A DNA stretch of 64,000 bases from Martelella limonii (GCF_013344475.1 NZ_JABUOU010000001.1:992001-1056000); one strand, 5' to 3'; positions 41,908-51,692 are shown, counted from the first letter of the stretch. Made by a program: numbers and translations. Notes: a model not told the origin generated them from the sequence alone.

Positions 41908-43488
41908 TCAGGAAATGAGCCAGGCGCGGCTTGCGATCTGGCCGTTGGACAGGTCGTTGCCGACATCATCGATCCAGCCCTTCAGCTTCACCGAACGGGC
42001 GTTGAGATAGTTGTTGAACACCGGCAGGATGAGGCCGCTATTGTCGCGCACCGTTATCGCCATCTGGCGGTAGAGCGCCCGGCGCTTCTCCTGATCGGTC
42101 TCGGCACGGGCCTCAAGCAGCATCTTGTCGAATTCGGGATCCTTGAAGCGGGTGTCGTTCCACGTCGATGTCGAAAGCTGTGTCGTGGTGTAGCGGATAT
42201 CCTGCGTCGCCCGGCCGCCCCAGTAGGAGGCGCAGAACGGCTTCTTGTTCCAGATATTCGACCAGTATCCGTCGGAAGGCTCGCGCTGGAGCTGGATGTC
42301 GATGCCCGCTTCCTTGGCATTGGCCTGAAACAGGACCGAAGCGTCGACCGCGCCGGTAAAGGCGGCATCGGAGGTGCGCAGCAGGACCGGACCTTCATGG
42401 CCGGACTTCTTGAAGTAATGCGCGGCCTCTTCCGGGTCGTAAGCACGCTGCGGAATATCGGTCGGCGCCAGCGCATAGGCATCGTTGACGGGATAGTCAT
42501 TGCCGATCGTGCCATAGCCGCCGAGAACGGTCTTCAGCATCGCCTCGCGGTCGATGGCAAGCTTCAGCGCCATCCGCAGGTCGTTGTTGTCGAAGGGCGC
42601 GGTGTCGCCATGCATCAGGAAGGAATAGAAGCCCTTGCCCTTGGTGCTGATGGTTTCGACATTCGGCGCCCGCGACAGCAATGACATCGTCTTCGGGCTC
42701 AGCGTGTTGATGAAATGCACCTTGCCGGACGACAGCGCCGCGATGCGGGCCGTATTGTCGTTGATGACGAGAACCTCGACGCTGTCGACGAAGCCGCGAT
42801 CCTCGTTCCAGTCATCCTCATTCTTGGAAAAGGTGATCCGGATGCCGGGTTCGAAGCTTTCGAGCTTGTAGGGGCCGGTACCGATGACGCTGTTGGGATC
42901 ATCCATCCCGCCATTCTTCTGGATCTGCAGATGATAGTCGGTCAGCATCAGCGGCAGGTCGGCATTGCCGTTCTTCAGCGTGATGACCAGGTCGCCGCCG
43001 CTTTCCTCGATGGTTTCGATCTCTTCGAGAAGCCCGAGGGCTGCGGAGGTGGAATCCTTGTCGGAATGGCGGCGGAGTGTCTGGACAGCATCATTGACGG
43101 TGAACGGCGAGCCATCATGGAAGCGAACGTCCTTGCGCAGCTTGAAGGTCCATGTCTTCGCGTCGCCGGACGTGGTCCAGCTTTCGGCAAGGCTCGGCAG
43201 CGCTTCGCCGGACACCGGATCAGTGGTCACCAGCCGGTCGCCCCAGGTGAAGCCCACCAGAAACATGGTGCTGCCGGCATAGGTGCCGGGATCGAGCACA
43301 TCGGTGGTCTGTCCGCCATCCAGGCCAAGGACGAGATTGCCGCCACGCTGCGGCTCTTCGGCGGCAAAGCTCTCGCGCGGCATCAGAAGACCGGAAGCGG
43401 TGGCGGCAAATCCGGCCGCGGCTGCCGAGGCAAGAAAGGCGCGGCGGTTGAGACCGCCCTGCTGAATGGAGGCTTTTCTGTTCTTCAT
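41908..43488 (-). CDS. peptide-type ABC substrate-binding protein (family 5) with Tat-like signal
   Basis: The 526-residue periplasmic protein has a twin-arginine signal (LNRRAFLASAAAAGFAATAS). A class C binding protein follows: GGNLVLGLDGGQTTDVLDPG, LPSLAESWTTSGDAKTWTFK, LRKDVRFHDGSPFTVNDAVQ, IGTGPYKLESFEPG and LRMALKLAIDREAMLKTVLG. This is the DppA/OppA family. Export as a folded protein fits the twin Arg. It is the first gene of a minus-strand operon leading into the permeases, ATPase, CocE hydrolase and possibly the catabolic genes. It is divergent from the HTH regulator, with three phased direct repeats between them. The ligand is unknown and need not be a peptide. Confidence 0.92.
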   Translation of the reverse strand: MKNRKASIQQGGLNRRAFLASAAAAGFAATASGLLMPRESFAAEEPQRGGNLVLGLDGGQTTDVLDPGTYAGSTMFLVGFTWGDRLVTTDPVSGEALPSLAESWTTSGDAKTWTFKLRKDVRFHDGSPFTVNDAVQTLRRHSDKDSTSAALGLLEEIETIEESGGDLVITLKNGNADLPLMLTDYHLQIQKNGGMDDPNSVIGTGPYKLESFEPGIRITFSKNEDDWNEDRGFVDSVEVLVINDNTARIAALSSGKVHFINTLSPKTMSLLSRAPNVETISTKGKGFYSFLMHGDTAPFDNNDLRMALKLAIDREAMLKTVLGGYGTIGNDYPVNDAYALAPTDIPQRAYDPEEAAHYFKKSGHEGPVLLRTSDAAFTGAVDASVLFQANAKEAGIDIQLQREPSDGYWSNIWNKKPFCASYWGGRATQDIRYTTTQLSTSTWNDTRFKDPEFDKMLLEARAETDQEKRRALYRQMAITVRDNSGLILPVFNNYLNARSVKLKGWIDDVGNDLSNGQIASRAWLIS

Positions 43489-43660
43489 CTGGTTTCCCCT
43501 GACTGACTTAACATGGCAGCATCTCGCTTATGCCGCCCGAAAAGAGCGGCCGCGGATACTTGCGAAAGGCGTCATCTGAATAGCTGAGGGCGCAATCGAC
43601 CCTCAGGTCAAAAAACATGGGCAGATGAATAAGCACCTTGCGCGGAGCAGACAACTTCGC

Positions 43661-43690
43661 GTATTGACGCGAACTGACGCGAATTGACGC
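43661..43690. repeat. three tandem 10-bp direct repeats (consensus G-A-A-T/C-TGACGC) before the HTH regulator
   Basis: GTATTGACGC, GAACTGACGC and GAATTGACGC follow each other without gaps. The 10-bp spacing puts each unit on the same face of the helix. The array ends 8 bp before the regulator's first ATG and lies about 175 bp from the divergent binding-protein start, so it is a likely operator array for that regulator. Confidence 0.75.
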
Positions 43691-43698
43691 TATGAGGA

Positions 43699-44511
43699 AT
43701 GTCCAGGCCGCAGATGACTGCACCGATCAAGAGCAATTTGGCGACCAATCTACGGTTCGCCTGCGACACGCGCCCGTCGATCACGGCAATCTGCCGCGAG
43801 ATCGGTATCAACCGGCAGCAGTTCAATCGCTACCTCGCCGCCCAAAGTCGCCCCTCCCCTTACAATACAGGGAGGATCGCGCGGTATTTCGGTCTTGGCC
43901 CGCAGGATTTCGAGCTTCCCGAAAAGCGGTTCCAGGAGCTTCTCGAGACGCCGGCCGAAGCTGTTGGACCCATCTCGCTCTTGCGAGACGGCTTTCCCGG
44001 GAACCTCCCGGCCTTGCGCTCCTACGCGGGCTACTACGAACTTTTTCACAAGAGCCTGTCCTGGCCCGGAAAAATTGTCCGGAGCTGTTCCCTGATTGAA
44101 GAAAAGGCTGGCCAGATCACGGTCAAGTCGATCGAGCGGATCTATGACCCCGATCTGGAGATCCGGCAATTTTCGAAATATGCGGGGCTCGCCGCCTACT
44201 GGCGCAATCGGCTCTTCATCGTCGAGCGCGGCATGGCCGAACACTCGTTCCTGTCGCAGACGACACTGATGCCGTTTGGCGAGCATCAGCGCACCTATCT
44301 TCGCGGCGTCACCACCGGCGTATCCTGGCGACAGGAAAACATGCCCTATTCGACACGCACGATCTGGCGCGCCGTCGGCACGAACCCCGACAAGCGCAAG
44401 CTTCTGGAGGGATGCGGCCTGATCGCAGAAAGATCACCGAAGCTGCCACTCCCCGTCCGCCGCTACCTGAACAGCGAAGGCGAAAACCACACCCTGGTGA
44501 CCGCCCGGTAA
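43699..44511 (+). CDS. helix-turn-helix transcriptional regulator of the adjacent ABC transporter operon
   Basis: The 270-residue protein starts with an XRE-like helix-turn-helix (about 10-60: NLRFACDTRPSITAICREIG, then INRQQFNRYLAAQSRPSPYN). A region of about 200 residues follows that I cannot assign, with GYYELFHKSLSWPGKIVRSC in its middle and RAVGTNPDKRKLLEGCGLIA near the end. The second part may bind an effector. ATG 43699 sits only 2 nt after GAGG; ATG 43714 has AGG 6 nt upstream and is a good alternative. The three 10-bp repeats just upstream and the divergent binding-protein gene make this the probable regulator of the peptide-type transporter. Nothing clear lies between its stop and the autotransporter. 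Confidence 0.8.
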   Translation: MSRPQMTAPIKSNLATNLRFACDTRPSITAICREIGINRQQFNRYLAAQSRPSPYNTGRIARYFGLGPQDFELPEKRFQELLETPAEAVGPISLLRDGFPGNLPALRSYAGYYELFHKSLSWPGKIVRSCSLIEEKAGQITVKSIERIYDPDLEIRQFSKYAGLAAYWRNRLFIVERGMAEHSFLSQTTLMPFGEHQRTYLRGVTTGVSWRQENMPYSTRTIWRAVGTNPDKRKLLEGCGLIAERSPKLPLPVRRYLNSEGENHTLVTAR

Positions 44512-44791
44512 GTCCGGGCCGGCGCTTGGAAGCGCCCGCGAGCAACCGCGCCGCAACAGGACATACTCTCGATAGATGCAGGCCGGCAGCCATCTGCAAT
44601 CGAAACGTTCGCAATCAAGGCCCTGCAGTCACGGCGGAGATCCGGGACAAACGGCCCCGGGCACCGCAGCCGGCCATGCAAGGGCCATTTTCCGTGCCTG
44701 CGCACGCACAAAACGCTGAACTTCAGAGCCCTGTTCAATTGTCTACGAGAAAAGCCTGCGTTAACCTGAAGCATGATCATGGGGGCATGGC

Positions 44792-47700
44792 ATGATGGTT
44801 ACCGTAGCGCGCACTGTAGAAGCTCCAACGAGACACGAGACGGAGGGTGAGATCACCCGGCCGCACGGCGCAGCCCTCCTCCGGCTTCTTCTTGCCTCGA
44901 CCCTTCTCAATCCCCTTTTCACAGCGCCGGCCTGGTCTTCGGACAGCGTCAGCAATAACGGCGCCAACGTGCCGGTCAATTACCAGGGCGGCGGCACGAA
45001 TTATCCCGATTATGGCGGGGATCCCTCCGATCCGCTTCCCTCCGGCGGAAACGGATCGGCGGTCAGTGTCGATGTGAGCGGAACGATCGACAGCCAGCCC
45101 TCCGGCACGGCACCCGTGATGGTGGATGTATCAGGCGGCAAGGGTGGCGGTGTCAGCATGTCGGGCGGGTTTGACGATACCCCGGACGTTTCGGGTGCGC
45201 CGGGCGGTGCAGCCGGAACGGCCGCGATCACGTCCGCAGCCACGCTGACGGCCACCGGAAGCGGCACAGCCGCGATCTCCGTCAACGGCAGTGGCGGTCA
45301 AGGCGGCAATGGCGGCGCAACCGGTTTTGTATGGGACGACCCCAATGGATCAGGTGCGGGTGGCGCAGGCGGATTGCTGTCATTGACGCTTGAATCCGGC
45401 GCGGGCGACACAAAGCCTGCGATCACATCGACGGGTGACAATGCGGCCGCGATCTCCATTTCGGCAACAGGCGGAAACGGCGGGGCGGGCCAGAACGAGG
45501 GCGAGCCGCTCGGTGTCGAGGCCTTGGGCGGCAGTGGCGGCGCGGGCGGCACGGTCACGATCAAGGGGCATGCCGCGGATATTACGACTTCCGGAGCGAA
45601 CGCGCCGGCGCTCTGGATCGATGCCAGTGGCGGCAATGGCGGCAGAGGCGGCACCGAACAGAACGGCGCCGGCGGCGGTGCGGCCAACGCCGTGACGGTC
45701 GATCTGGGAGAGCATGTTTTTCTCAAAACCTCGGGAAGTGGTGCGGCGGGTCTTTATGTCTCTGCCAATGGCGGCGCCGGGGGCGAAGGCGGTTCGGGCG
45801 GAAGCCTCGGAAGCGGCGGCGATGGCGGTGCGGCAGGCGCAGGCGGAACAATCGGAGTCACGCTTGCCGGCAAGGTCGTGACCGAGGGAAATGCTTCATT
45901 CGGTATCGTCGCGCAAGCCTATGCTGGCACAGGCGGCGCCGGCGCCGGCGCTGTCGACCCCTTTTACGCGCGGGCGGGCGCGGGCGGTGCGGGTGCCAAT
46001 GGCGGCGCGATCAGCATCACCACCAAGGCCGGATCATCGATCCGGACGAACGGCGCGGGCGCGCTTGCGATTCTTGCGCAAACGGTTGGCGGCGGCGGCG
46101 GCAATGGCGGCGCGTCCTCCGGTCTCGTTTCGATCGGCGGCGATGCCGGCGGCTCCGGCAATGGCGGCGCCGTGACGCTTTCAAGCGCTGGTACGCTGAC
46201 GACCCTTGGTGCAGGTGCGATCGGGCTTTCGGGTTTCAGCGTCGGCGGCGGTGGCGGGCTTGTCCTCGGCTCTGAGATCGGCAGTTCCGGCGATGGCGGC
46301 TCTGCCGGCGGCGCGTTCTATGCCGGTGGCGGCGATGGCAGCGGCGGCGGTGCAGGTGGCGCAGTCAAGATCGCCCCCATCGGCAGTATCACCACGTCGG
46401 GCAGCAATGCGCATGCGGTCATGGCGCAGTCGATTGGCGGCGGCGGCGGCGCAGGCGGTGGCTCTTTCGCGGAAAGCGGCTTCCTGACGATCACCGTAGG
46501 CGGAACCGGCGGAAATGGCGGCAGCGGCGGGGCAGTCACCGTCTTGCCGACTGTTCTTGACAGCTCTGTCGCGTCGCAAGCGGAAAAGGCCAGGATCGAG
46601 ACTTGGGGGGTCGGGGCCTACGGCATCAATGCGCTTTCCGTCGGCGGCGGCGGCGGCGATGGCGGCGGTGCGACCGGCGCCGCCTTCGGCATTCCCATCG
46701 AAGGCGTCAGCATTGCCGTGTCCGTTGCCATTGGCGGCAATGGCGGCGCAGGCGGCGTTGGCGGCCCGACCAGCGTCACCAATCTTGCCTCCATCACCAC
46801 CAATGACGATGATGCCCTCGGCATCTATGCCGCCTCGATCGGCGGCGGCGGCGGGTCTGGAGGAGCGGCAACGGCTTTTTCGGAAACGCCGGTATCAGGC
46901 CTCAGCGACCGGGTCTCCGTTTCCGCCAGCGTCGCCGTTGCAGGCACCGGTGATGGCGGCGGCGATGGCGGCGCGGTGACGGTCACCAACAAGGGCACGG
47001 TCACGACCTGGGGAGACCAGTCCTACGGTACGCTGTTGCAGTCGATCGGCGGCGGCGGCGGCAATGGCGGCAACTCCCAGGCGACCTCGGCAACGTCCAT
47101 CATCAGTTCGCTGTCGACGAGTGCGGGAGCGGGCAAGAATGGCGCCGTCAGCGTCAGCCTTGCCGGGAATGCCGGCGGCGGCGGCGCGGGCGGCACTGTC
47201 GAATTCACCAATGACGGTCATGTCAAAACCCACGGCAATTCCGCCGATGCCGTTATCGCCCAGTCTGTCGGCGGCGGCGGCGGAACCGGCGGCGCGGGGG
47301 CTGCCTATGCGCCGCAATGGGTGGCGATCGTGGCGGGGTCAAGCGCTTCGTCTTCCGTCACGCTCGGCGGCAAAGGCGGTGGCGGCGGCGCGGGTGGACC
47401 GGTCACAATCACCAGCAAGGGTGCAATCTCCACGGAAGGATCGAATTCGCGCGGCATTCTTGCACAATCGGTCGGCGGCGGCGGCGGCCTCGGCGGCGGC
47501 GCGACCTCAAACGCGGCCGCGGCCAAGATGCAGGTTGACTTCAGCCTCGGTGGTTCCGGCGGCAATGGCGGCGCGGGCGGAAATGTCACCGTCCACGCGG
47601 AGAAAGGTTCGTCGATCGCCACCAAGGGGCATGGCAGCACGGGCATCCTCGCCCAGTCTGTCGGCGGCGGCGGCGGAACCGGCGGCAGTGCCACGGCGGC

Positions 47701-50700
47701 AAACTCCCTTGGCATGGCGAATGATGCCAAGGCGCCCAAGACCATCATCAAATACTGGACCAAGCTCGAAAACTGGTGGAAGGGTCGCTCTTCCGTCAAG
47801 GGGCCCTCCAGCACGATCACGCTGGATATCGCGCTCGGCGGTTCCGCCGGAAAAGGGGGCGCGGGCGGCGCGACAGCCGTGACGAACCATGGCGCCGTGA
47901 CGACCGAGGGCACGATTGCGGCCGGTATTCTCGCACAATCGATCGGCGGCGGCGGCGGTGCGGGCGGTGCTGCAACCGGGGCCGGTTCATCCGCGGGCGG
48001 CACGGTCATCATCGGCGCCACTGGCGGGGCTGGCGGCAATGGCGACCTGGTTTCGGTTACGAACACCGGTGCGATCGGCACCTCGGGCAATCACGCCTTC
48101 GGCATCCTTGCCCAGTCCGTCGGCGGCGGCGGTGGCTTGGGCGGTTTGGCCGCAGACGAGAAGGCGCTCCTGACGGGTATCGAGTTTCGAAATGGCGGCG
48201 ATGGCGGCGCCAGCGGCAATGGCGGAGAAGTCGACATCTCCAATACCGGCGACATCACCACCTCCGGTGCCCAGAGCCATGCGCTTGCGGCCCAGTCCAT
48301 CGGTGGCGGTGGCGGTTATGCCTATCTCGACGGACAGACCTATGTGAAAAGCGACCTGCCGGAAAGCACGCAGGCTCCGCTCTACGCCACTCCCGGCGTG
48401 GCGGACAATGATGGCGCCAGCACTGAAGGCGAAGCCTTTTCAGGCCTTTCCATTTCGCTCGGCGGATCGGGCGGCTCTGGCGGCAATGGCGGCTCGGTTT
48501 CGATTGTAAATACCGGCAAGCTGGTCACCAAGGGTGACGAAGCATTCGGCATTTTTGCCCAGTCCATCGGCGGTGGCGGTGGCGGCGGGGCGATCGGTCA
48601 TGCGGCGACGCTTTCGGTCGGCGACGTCAGCTATGGTCCGGGTGGCGGAAACGGCGGCGCGGGCGGCGCGGTCACCGTCACGCTCGGCGGCGACATCACG
48701 ACCGCAGGCACCGGCGCGGCAGGTGTCCTTGCGCAGTCCGTCGGCGGCGGCGGCGGGCATATCGGCGGCATCGATACCGCGCTCGCAACGCTCTTCCTGC
48801 CAACGGAGATCTACAGTTCCCCCTCTTCGGGAAGCACCGGCGGCAATGTGACCGTCAGGACGAATGACGCGCCGGTCTCGATCACCACGACCGGGTACGG
48901 CGCGCATGGCATTTTCGCGCAGTCTGCCGGCGGCCTGGGCGGCTCCGCTGCAACCTATGCCGGACTTTACAGCGTTTTCAGCGCGTCTTCGGCGTCGAAC
49001 GGCACCCCGACGGCCGCGGTTGCCGGCAATGTAACCGTTGATTTCGAAGGAACGATCAAGGCGACCGGCACCGGCTCGGTCGGCATCTATGCCGAGGCGC
49101 TCAGCAACGGACCGCTATCGGTATCCACCACGGACCTGCCGAAGATCGCCGTCAAGGTCAATGGCGACGTGACAGGGGGCAGCGGCCCGGCAGGTGCCGG
49201 CATTGCCATTGCCGGCGGCATGTCAAACACGATCAACATTCAAAATGGGACGGTTTCGGCGGGAGAAAACGGCTTTGCGGTCGCCGCCGCCTATACGGGT
49301 CTCGGCTGGCAGGCAAATGGCGGCGTTTCTGCACCGGCAAGCGATCTGACCACCCTTTCCAATGCCGGAACGATCAGTGGCAATGTCGATCTCGGCGTGG
49401 GCCAGAACCGGTTCGAAAATTCCGGAACCCTGAATGCCGGCCCGTGGATCGTCATCGACAATGACACGGATTTTGCCAACAGCCTCTATCCCGTCAGCGG
49501 GCCGCCGGTGAACGGGCGCACCCAGTTCTGGAAGACGATCTTTGCGGCCAACCAATCCGACGTCACGATCGGCAATCCCGTACCGACCCGGAGCGGCGTG
49601 AACAGCACTGCGGACACATTCGTGAACGCGGGCACGCTCAATGTCGCGGGACCTGGCACGGTCGGCTTTTCGAATTTCTTCGTCTCGAATTTCACCCAGC
49701 AGGCCTCGGCCACGCTCGAAGTCGACGTGAACCTCGCCGATGGCCAGATGGACTGGATCCGGATGCAAACGGAGAACGCGGCGGTCTCGCTTGCGGGCAC
49801 CGTGGCGCCTTCGGTGGTCGCCCTGCCCCAAACGCGCGATCCGTCCGCGCCGCTGCCGGGCGCTGCGATCTTCAGCGTGACCGGCACGCCGGAGCCACCC
49901 TCCTATAACGCGCTTTCCGTCACCGACAGCTTCGTGGTCGACTATGCGCTTTCCTCAGGCACCTATCAGGGCCTTCCAAGCATTCTGCTGGCCGCCGAAA
50001 GCCTCGATTTCGCGCCCTCTGAGGCAGGCCTTTCCGGCACGGCGGGCTCGCTTGCGACCTATTTCCAGCAGCAATGGCAAAGCGGCGACATCGGCGACCT
50101 TGGCACCTCCATGGTGGCCCTTGCCAATGTGGCAGAAGGCAACAGTGCCGGTTACGCGGAGATGCTGACATCGCTCTCGCCCCAGGGCGCGGTGAGGCTT
50201 GCCGCAGAGCAATCCGGCAAGGTCGTGAAGCTTGCAGACTCGCTTCATTCCTGTCCGGTCTTTACCGGCGAAACCGCGTTTCTCACGGAGGAAAGCTGCG
50301 TGTGGGGCAAGGTCACGGGCGGCACGATCCGGACATTCTCGGCAAACGGCGCCCCAGGCTATGACACTGATACCACTGCCTTCCGCTTCGGCGGCCAGAA
50401 AGCGCTTGAAAACGACTGGTTCATCGGTGGTTCGGCGGTTCTCGGGCAAAGCAGCACCCATGCGACGAATGGCATCTACTCCTCCTCCACCGACGAATAT
50501 GGACTGGGCTTTGCAGTCAAGAAACGGATCGACGGCGCCTTCGAACTGGCGGCCTCGGGCAGCTATATCTTCAGCGACATCGACCAGACGCGCTATATCA
50601 GCGCGGCCCTTGCGGGAGGAAATGGAGACAGCATCTTCTCGCAACCTCAGTCCCATGTTTTTGTCGGCCGGCTCCGAGCGGCCTATTATGCCGATCTCGG

Positions 50701-51133
50701 CGGATCCTATCTGAAGCCCTATCTCGACCTCGATACGATCTATACCCACGTACCGGGCTATTCGGAGCAAGGCGCCAGCGCCTACGCCGCCGATATGGGA
50801 AGCGTCGATGACGTTTCCTTCGGCATCCGTCCGGGGCTTGAATGGGGTGCGCGCGTCGATCTCGAAGGCGGTACGCTGCGCCCCTTTGCCAGGACCAGCG
50901 TGAGCTGGTGGCACGACCGCGATATTGCCCAGGATGCGCGCTTCAGCGGCGCATCGAGCCGGGATACCAGTTTCTCGACCCTTTACGACGGCCAGGACTG
51001 GCTCGGCCAGGGGGCGCTGGGTTTCGAATATGTCGCGGACAGTGGCTTTGAAGTGCGGGTTCAGTATGAGATGGAGGGAAACCGGGAGACCGTTGCTCAG
51101 AGCGTCACGGGACGTGTGGGCTGGCGCTTCTGA
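44792..51133 (+). CDS. giant glycine-rich autotransporter adhesin with C-terminal beta-barrel
   Basis: The 2113-residue protein has a long N-terminus ending in a hydrophobic signal segment (AALLRLLLASTLLNPLFTAP, then AWS). The passenger runs from about 50 to 1830 and is built of repeats of about 60-90 residues with the recurring core AQS(V/I)GGGGG-x-GG; I count about 14 copies. Interspersed strands such as TVTNKGTVTTWGDQSYG and SITTNDDDALGIYA predict a right-handed beta-helix. The C-terminal about 275 residues (from ESCVWGKVTGGTIRTFSANG) form the barrel and end in the aromatic GRVGWRF needed for outer-membrane insertion. A GGGG tract lies before the ATG. It is one intact frame despite the repeats. 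It probably mediates surface attachment or aggregation. It is a single-gene unit, convergent with the nine-gene operon. Confidence 0.9.
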   Translation: MMVTVARTVEAPTRHETEGEITRPHGAALLRLLLASTLLNPLFTAPAWSSDSVSNNGANVPVNYQGGGTNYPDYGGDPSDPLPSGGNGSAVSVDVSGTIDSQPSGTAPVMVDVSGGKGGGVSMSGGFDDTPDVSGAPGGAAGTAAITSAATLTATGSGTAAISVNGSGGQGGNGGATGFVWDDPNGSGAGGAGGLLSLTLESGAGDTKPAITSTGDNAAAISISATGGNGGAGQNEGEPLGVEALGGSGGAGGTVTIKGHAADITTSGANAPALWIDASGGNGGRGGTEQNGAGGGAANAVTVDLGEHVFLKTSGSGAAGLYVSANGGAGGEGGSGGSLGSGGDGGAAGAGGTIGVTLAGKVVTEGNASFGIVAQAYAGTGGAGAGAVDPFYARAGAGGAGANGGAISITTKAGSSIRTNGAGALAILAQTVGGGGGNGGASSGLVSIGGDAGGSGNGGAVTLSSAGTLTTLGAGAIGLSGFSVGGGGGLVLGSEIGSSGDGGSAGGAFYAGGGDGSGGGAGGAVKIAPIGSITTSGSNAHAVMAQSIGGGGGAGGGSFAESGFLTITVGGTGGNGGSGGAVTVLPTVLDSSVASQAEKARIETWGVGAYGINALSVGGGGGDGGGATGAAFGIPIEGVSIAVSVAIGGNGGAGGVGGPTSVTNLASITTNDDDALGIYAASIGGGGGSGGAATAFSETPVSGLSDRVSVSASVAVAGTGDGGGDGGAVTVTNKGTVTTWGDQSYGTLLQSIGGGGGNGGNSQATSATSIISSLSTSAGAGKNGAVSVSLAGNAGGGGAGGTVEFTNDGHVKTHGNSADAVIAQSVGGGGGTGGAGAAYAPQWVAIVAGSSASSSVTLGGKGGGGGAGGPVTITSKGAISTEGSNSRGILAQSVGGGGGLGGGATSNAAAAKMQVDFSLGGSGGNGGAGGNVTVHAEKGSSIATKGHGSTGILAQSVGGGGGTGGSATAANSLGMANDAKAPKTIIKYWTKLENWWKGRSSVKGPSSTITLDIALGGSAGKGGAGGATAVTNHGAVTTEGTIAAGILAQSIGGGGGAGGAATGAGSSAGGTVIIGATGGAGGNGDLVSVTNTGAIGTSGNHAFGILAQSVGGGGGLGGLAADEKALLTGIEFRNGGDGGASGNGGEVDISNTGDITTSGAQSHALAAQSIGGGGGYAYLDGQTYVKSDLPESTQAPLYATPGVADNDGASTEGEAFSGLSISLGGSGGSGGNGGSVSIVNTGKLVTKGDEAFGIFAQSIGGGGGGGAIGHAATLSVGDVSYGPGGGNGGAGGAVTVTLGGDITTAGTGAAGVLAQSVGGGGGHIGGIDTALATLFLPTEIYSSPSSGSTGGNVTVRTNDAPVSITTTGYGAHGIFAQSAGGLGGSAATYAGLYSVFSASSASNGTPTAAVAGNVTVDFEGTIKATGTGSVGIYAEALSNGPLSVSTTDLPKIAVKVNGDVTGGSGPAGAGIAIAGGMSNTINIQNGTVSAGENGFAVAAAYTGLGWQANGGVSAPASDLTTLSNAGTISGNVDLGVGQNRFENSGTLNAGPWIVIDNDTDFANSLYPVSGPPVNGRTQFWKTIFAANQSDVTIGNPVPTRSGVNSTADTFVNAGTLNVAGPGTVGFSNFFVSNFTQQASATLEVDVNLADGQMDWIRMQTENAAVSLAGTVAPSVVALPQTRDPSAPLPGAAIFSVTGTPEPPSYNALSVTDSFVVDYALSSGTYQGLPSILLAAESLDFAPSEAGLSGTAGSLATYFQQQWQSGDIGDLGTSMVALANVAEGNSAGYAEMLTSLSPQGAVRLAAEQSGKVVKLADSLHSCPVFTGETAFLTEESCVWGKVTGGTIRTFSANGAPGYDTDTTAFRFGGQKALENDWFIGGSAVLGQSSTHATNGIYSSSTDEYGLGFAVKKRIDGAFELAASGSYIFSDIDQTRYISAALAGGNGDSIFSQPQSHVFVGRLRAAYYADLGGSYLKPYLDLDTIYTHVPGYSEQGASAYAADMGSVDDVSFGIRPGLEWGARVDLEGGTLRPFARTSVSWWHDRDIAQDARFSGASSRDTSFSTLYDGQDWLGQGALGFEYVADSGFEVRVQYEMEGNRETVAQSVTGRVGWRF

Positions 51134-51197
51134 ACCATTTCACGGCCAGACGCGCTGAAAACCAGCTGCATCGCGCTTCCCTATCCCTGGACAGACC

Positions 51198-51680
51198 TCA
51201 CACTCGCGGACTGTTCCTGTGCGCCGATGACTCGGCATCACCAAAACGAACCCCCGCCTCGCGAAGCATCACTTCCGAGACAGCGAAACTGTGATCGAGC
51301 TTCCCATCGTTTTCCGGCCTGGGCGGGCACACAACGCAAGTGATGCCGCTCTGGATGATGGCGCGGGCGCAGTCGGCGCAGGGGAAACGGTTGACATAGA
51401 GCGTGCAGCCGGCAAGGGCCGCGCCGGAGCGGGCGGCGTTGTAGATCGCGTTGCGCTCGGCATGTTCGATCCAGAAGAACTTTTCCCCGCTCGCCCGGTC
51501 GAAACGCGCGTCGTCATGATCCGAGACGCCGCGCGGCAACCCGTTATAGCCGGTGGCGCGGACCTCATGGCCCGGCCCGACGATCACCGCCCCCACCTTG
51601 AAATCGCGGTCTTCCGACCAGGAGGCGGTCTCATCGCAGAGCGCCCGGAAGCGTCTGGACCATGTTGCTTCATCGGCCAT
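51198..51680 (-). CDS. dCMP-deaminase/cytidine-deaminase-family zinc hydrolase
   Basis: The 160-residue protein has the zinc-deaminase signature: His73-Ala-Glu75 in FWIEHAERNAIYNAARSG and PCADC (Cys101, Cys104) in NRFPCADCARAIIQSG. It also has the family start of dCMP deaminases (FKVGAVIVGPGHEVRATGYN followed by GLPRGV). Catalytic Glu and all three zinc ligands are present. The typical zinc-binding insertion of larger phage and eukaryotic dCMP deaminases is absent. It is the last gene of a nine-gene operon, 12 nt after the DapA-family gene, so the deaminated compound may be a catabolic intermediate rather than dCMP. Confidence 0.88.
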   Translation of the reverse strand: MADEATWSRRFRALCDETASWSEDRDFKVGAVIVGPGHEVRATGYNGLPRGVSDHDDARFDRASGEKFFWIEHAERNAIYNAARSGAALAGCTLYVNRFPCADCARAIIQSGITCVVCPPRPENDGKLDHSFAVSEVMLREAGVRFGDAESSAHRNSPRV

Positions 51681-51692
51681 GATCGATCTCTC

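Noticed and set aside
47305-48090. 261-codon proline-rich minus-strand frame inside the autotransporter gene
   Set aside because: Proline runs are the antisense reading of glycine repeats.
45000-48900. Regularly spaced GGCGGC-rich units that could be taken for a CRISPR array or PE_PGRS genes
   Set aside because: They are coding repeats in one continuous frame with a signal peptide and autotransporter barrel; spacing is irregular and there are no unique spacers.
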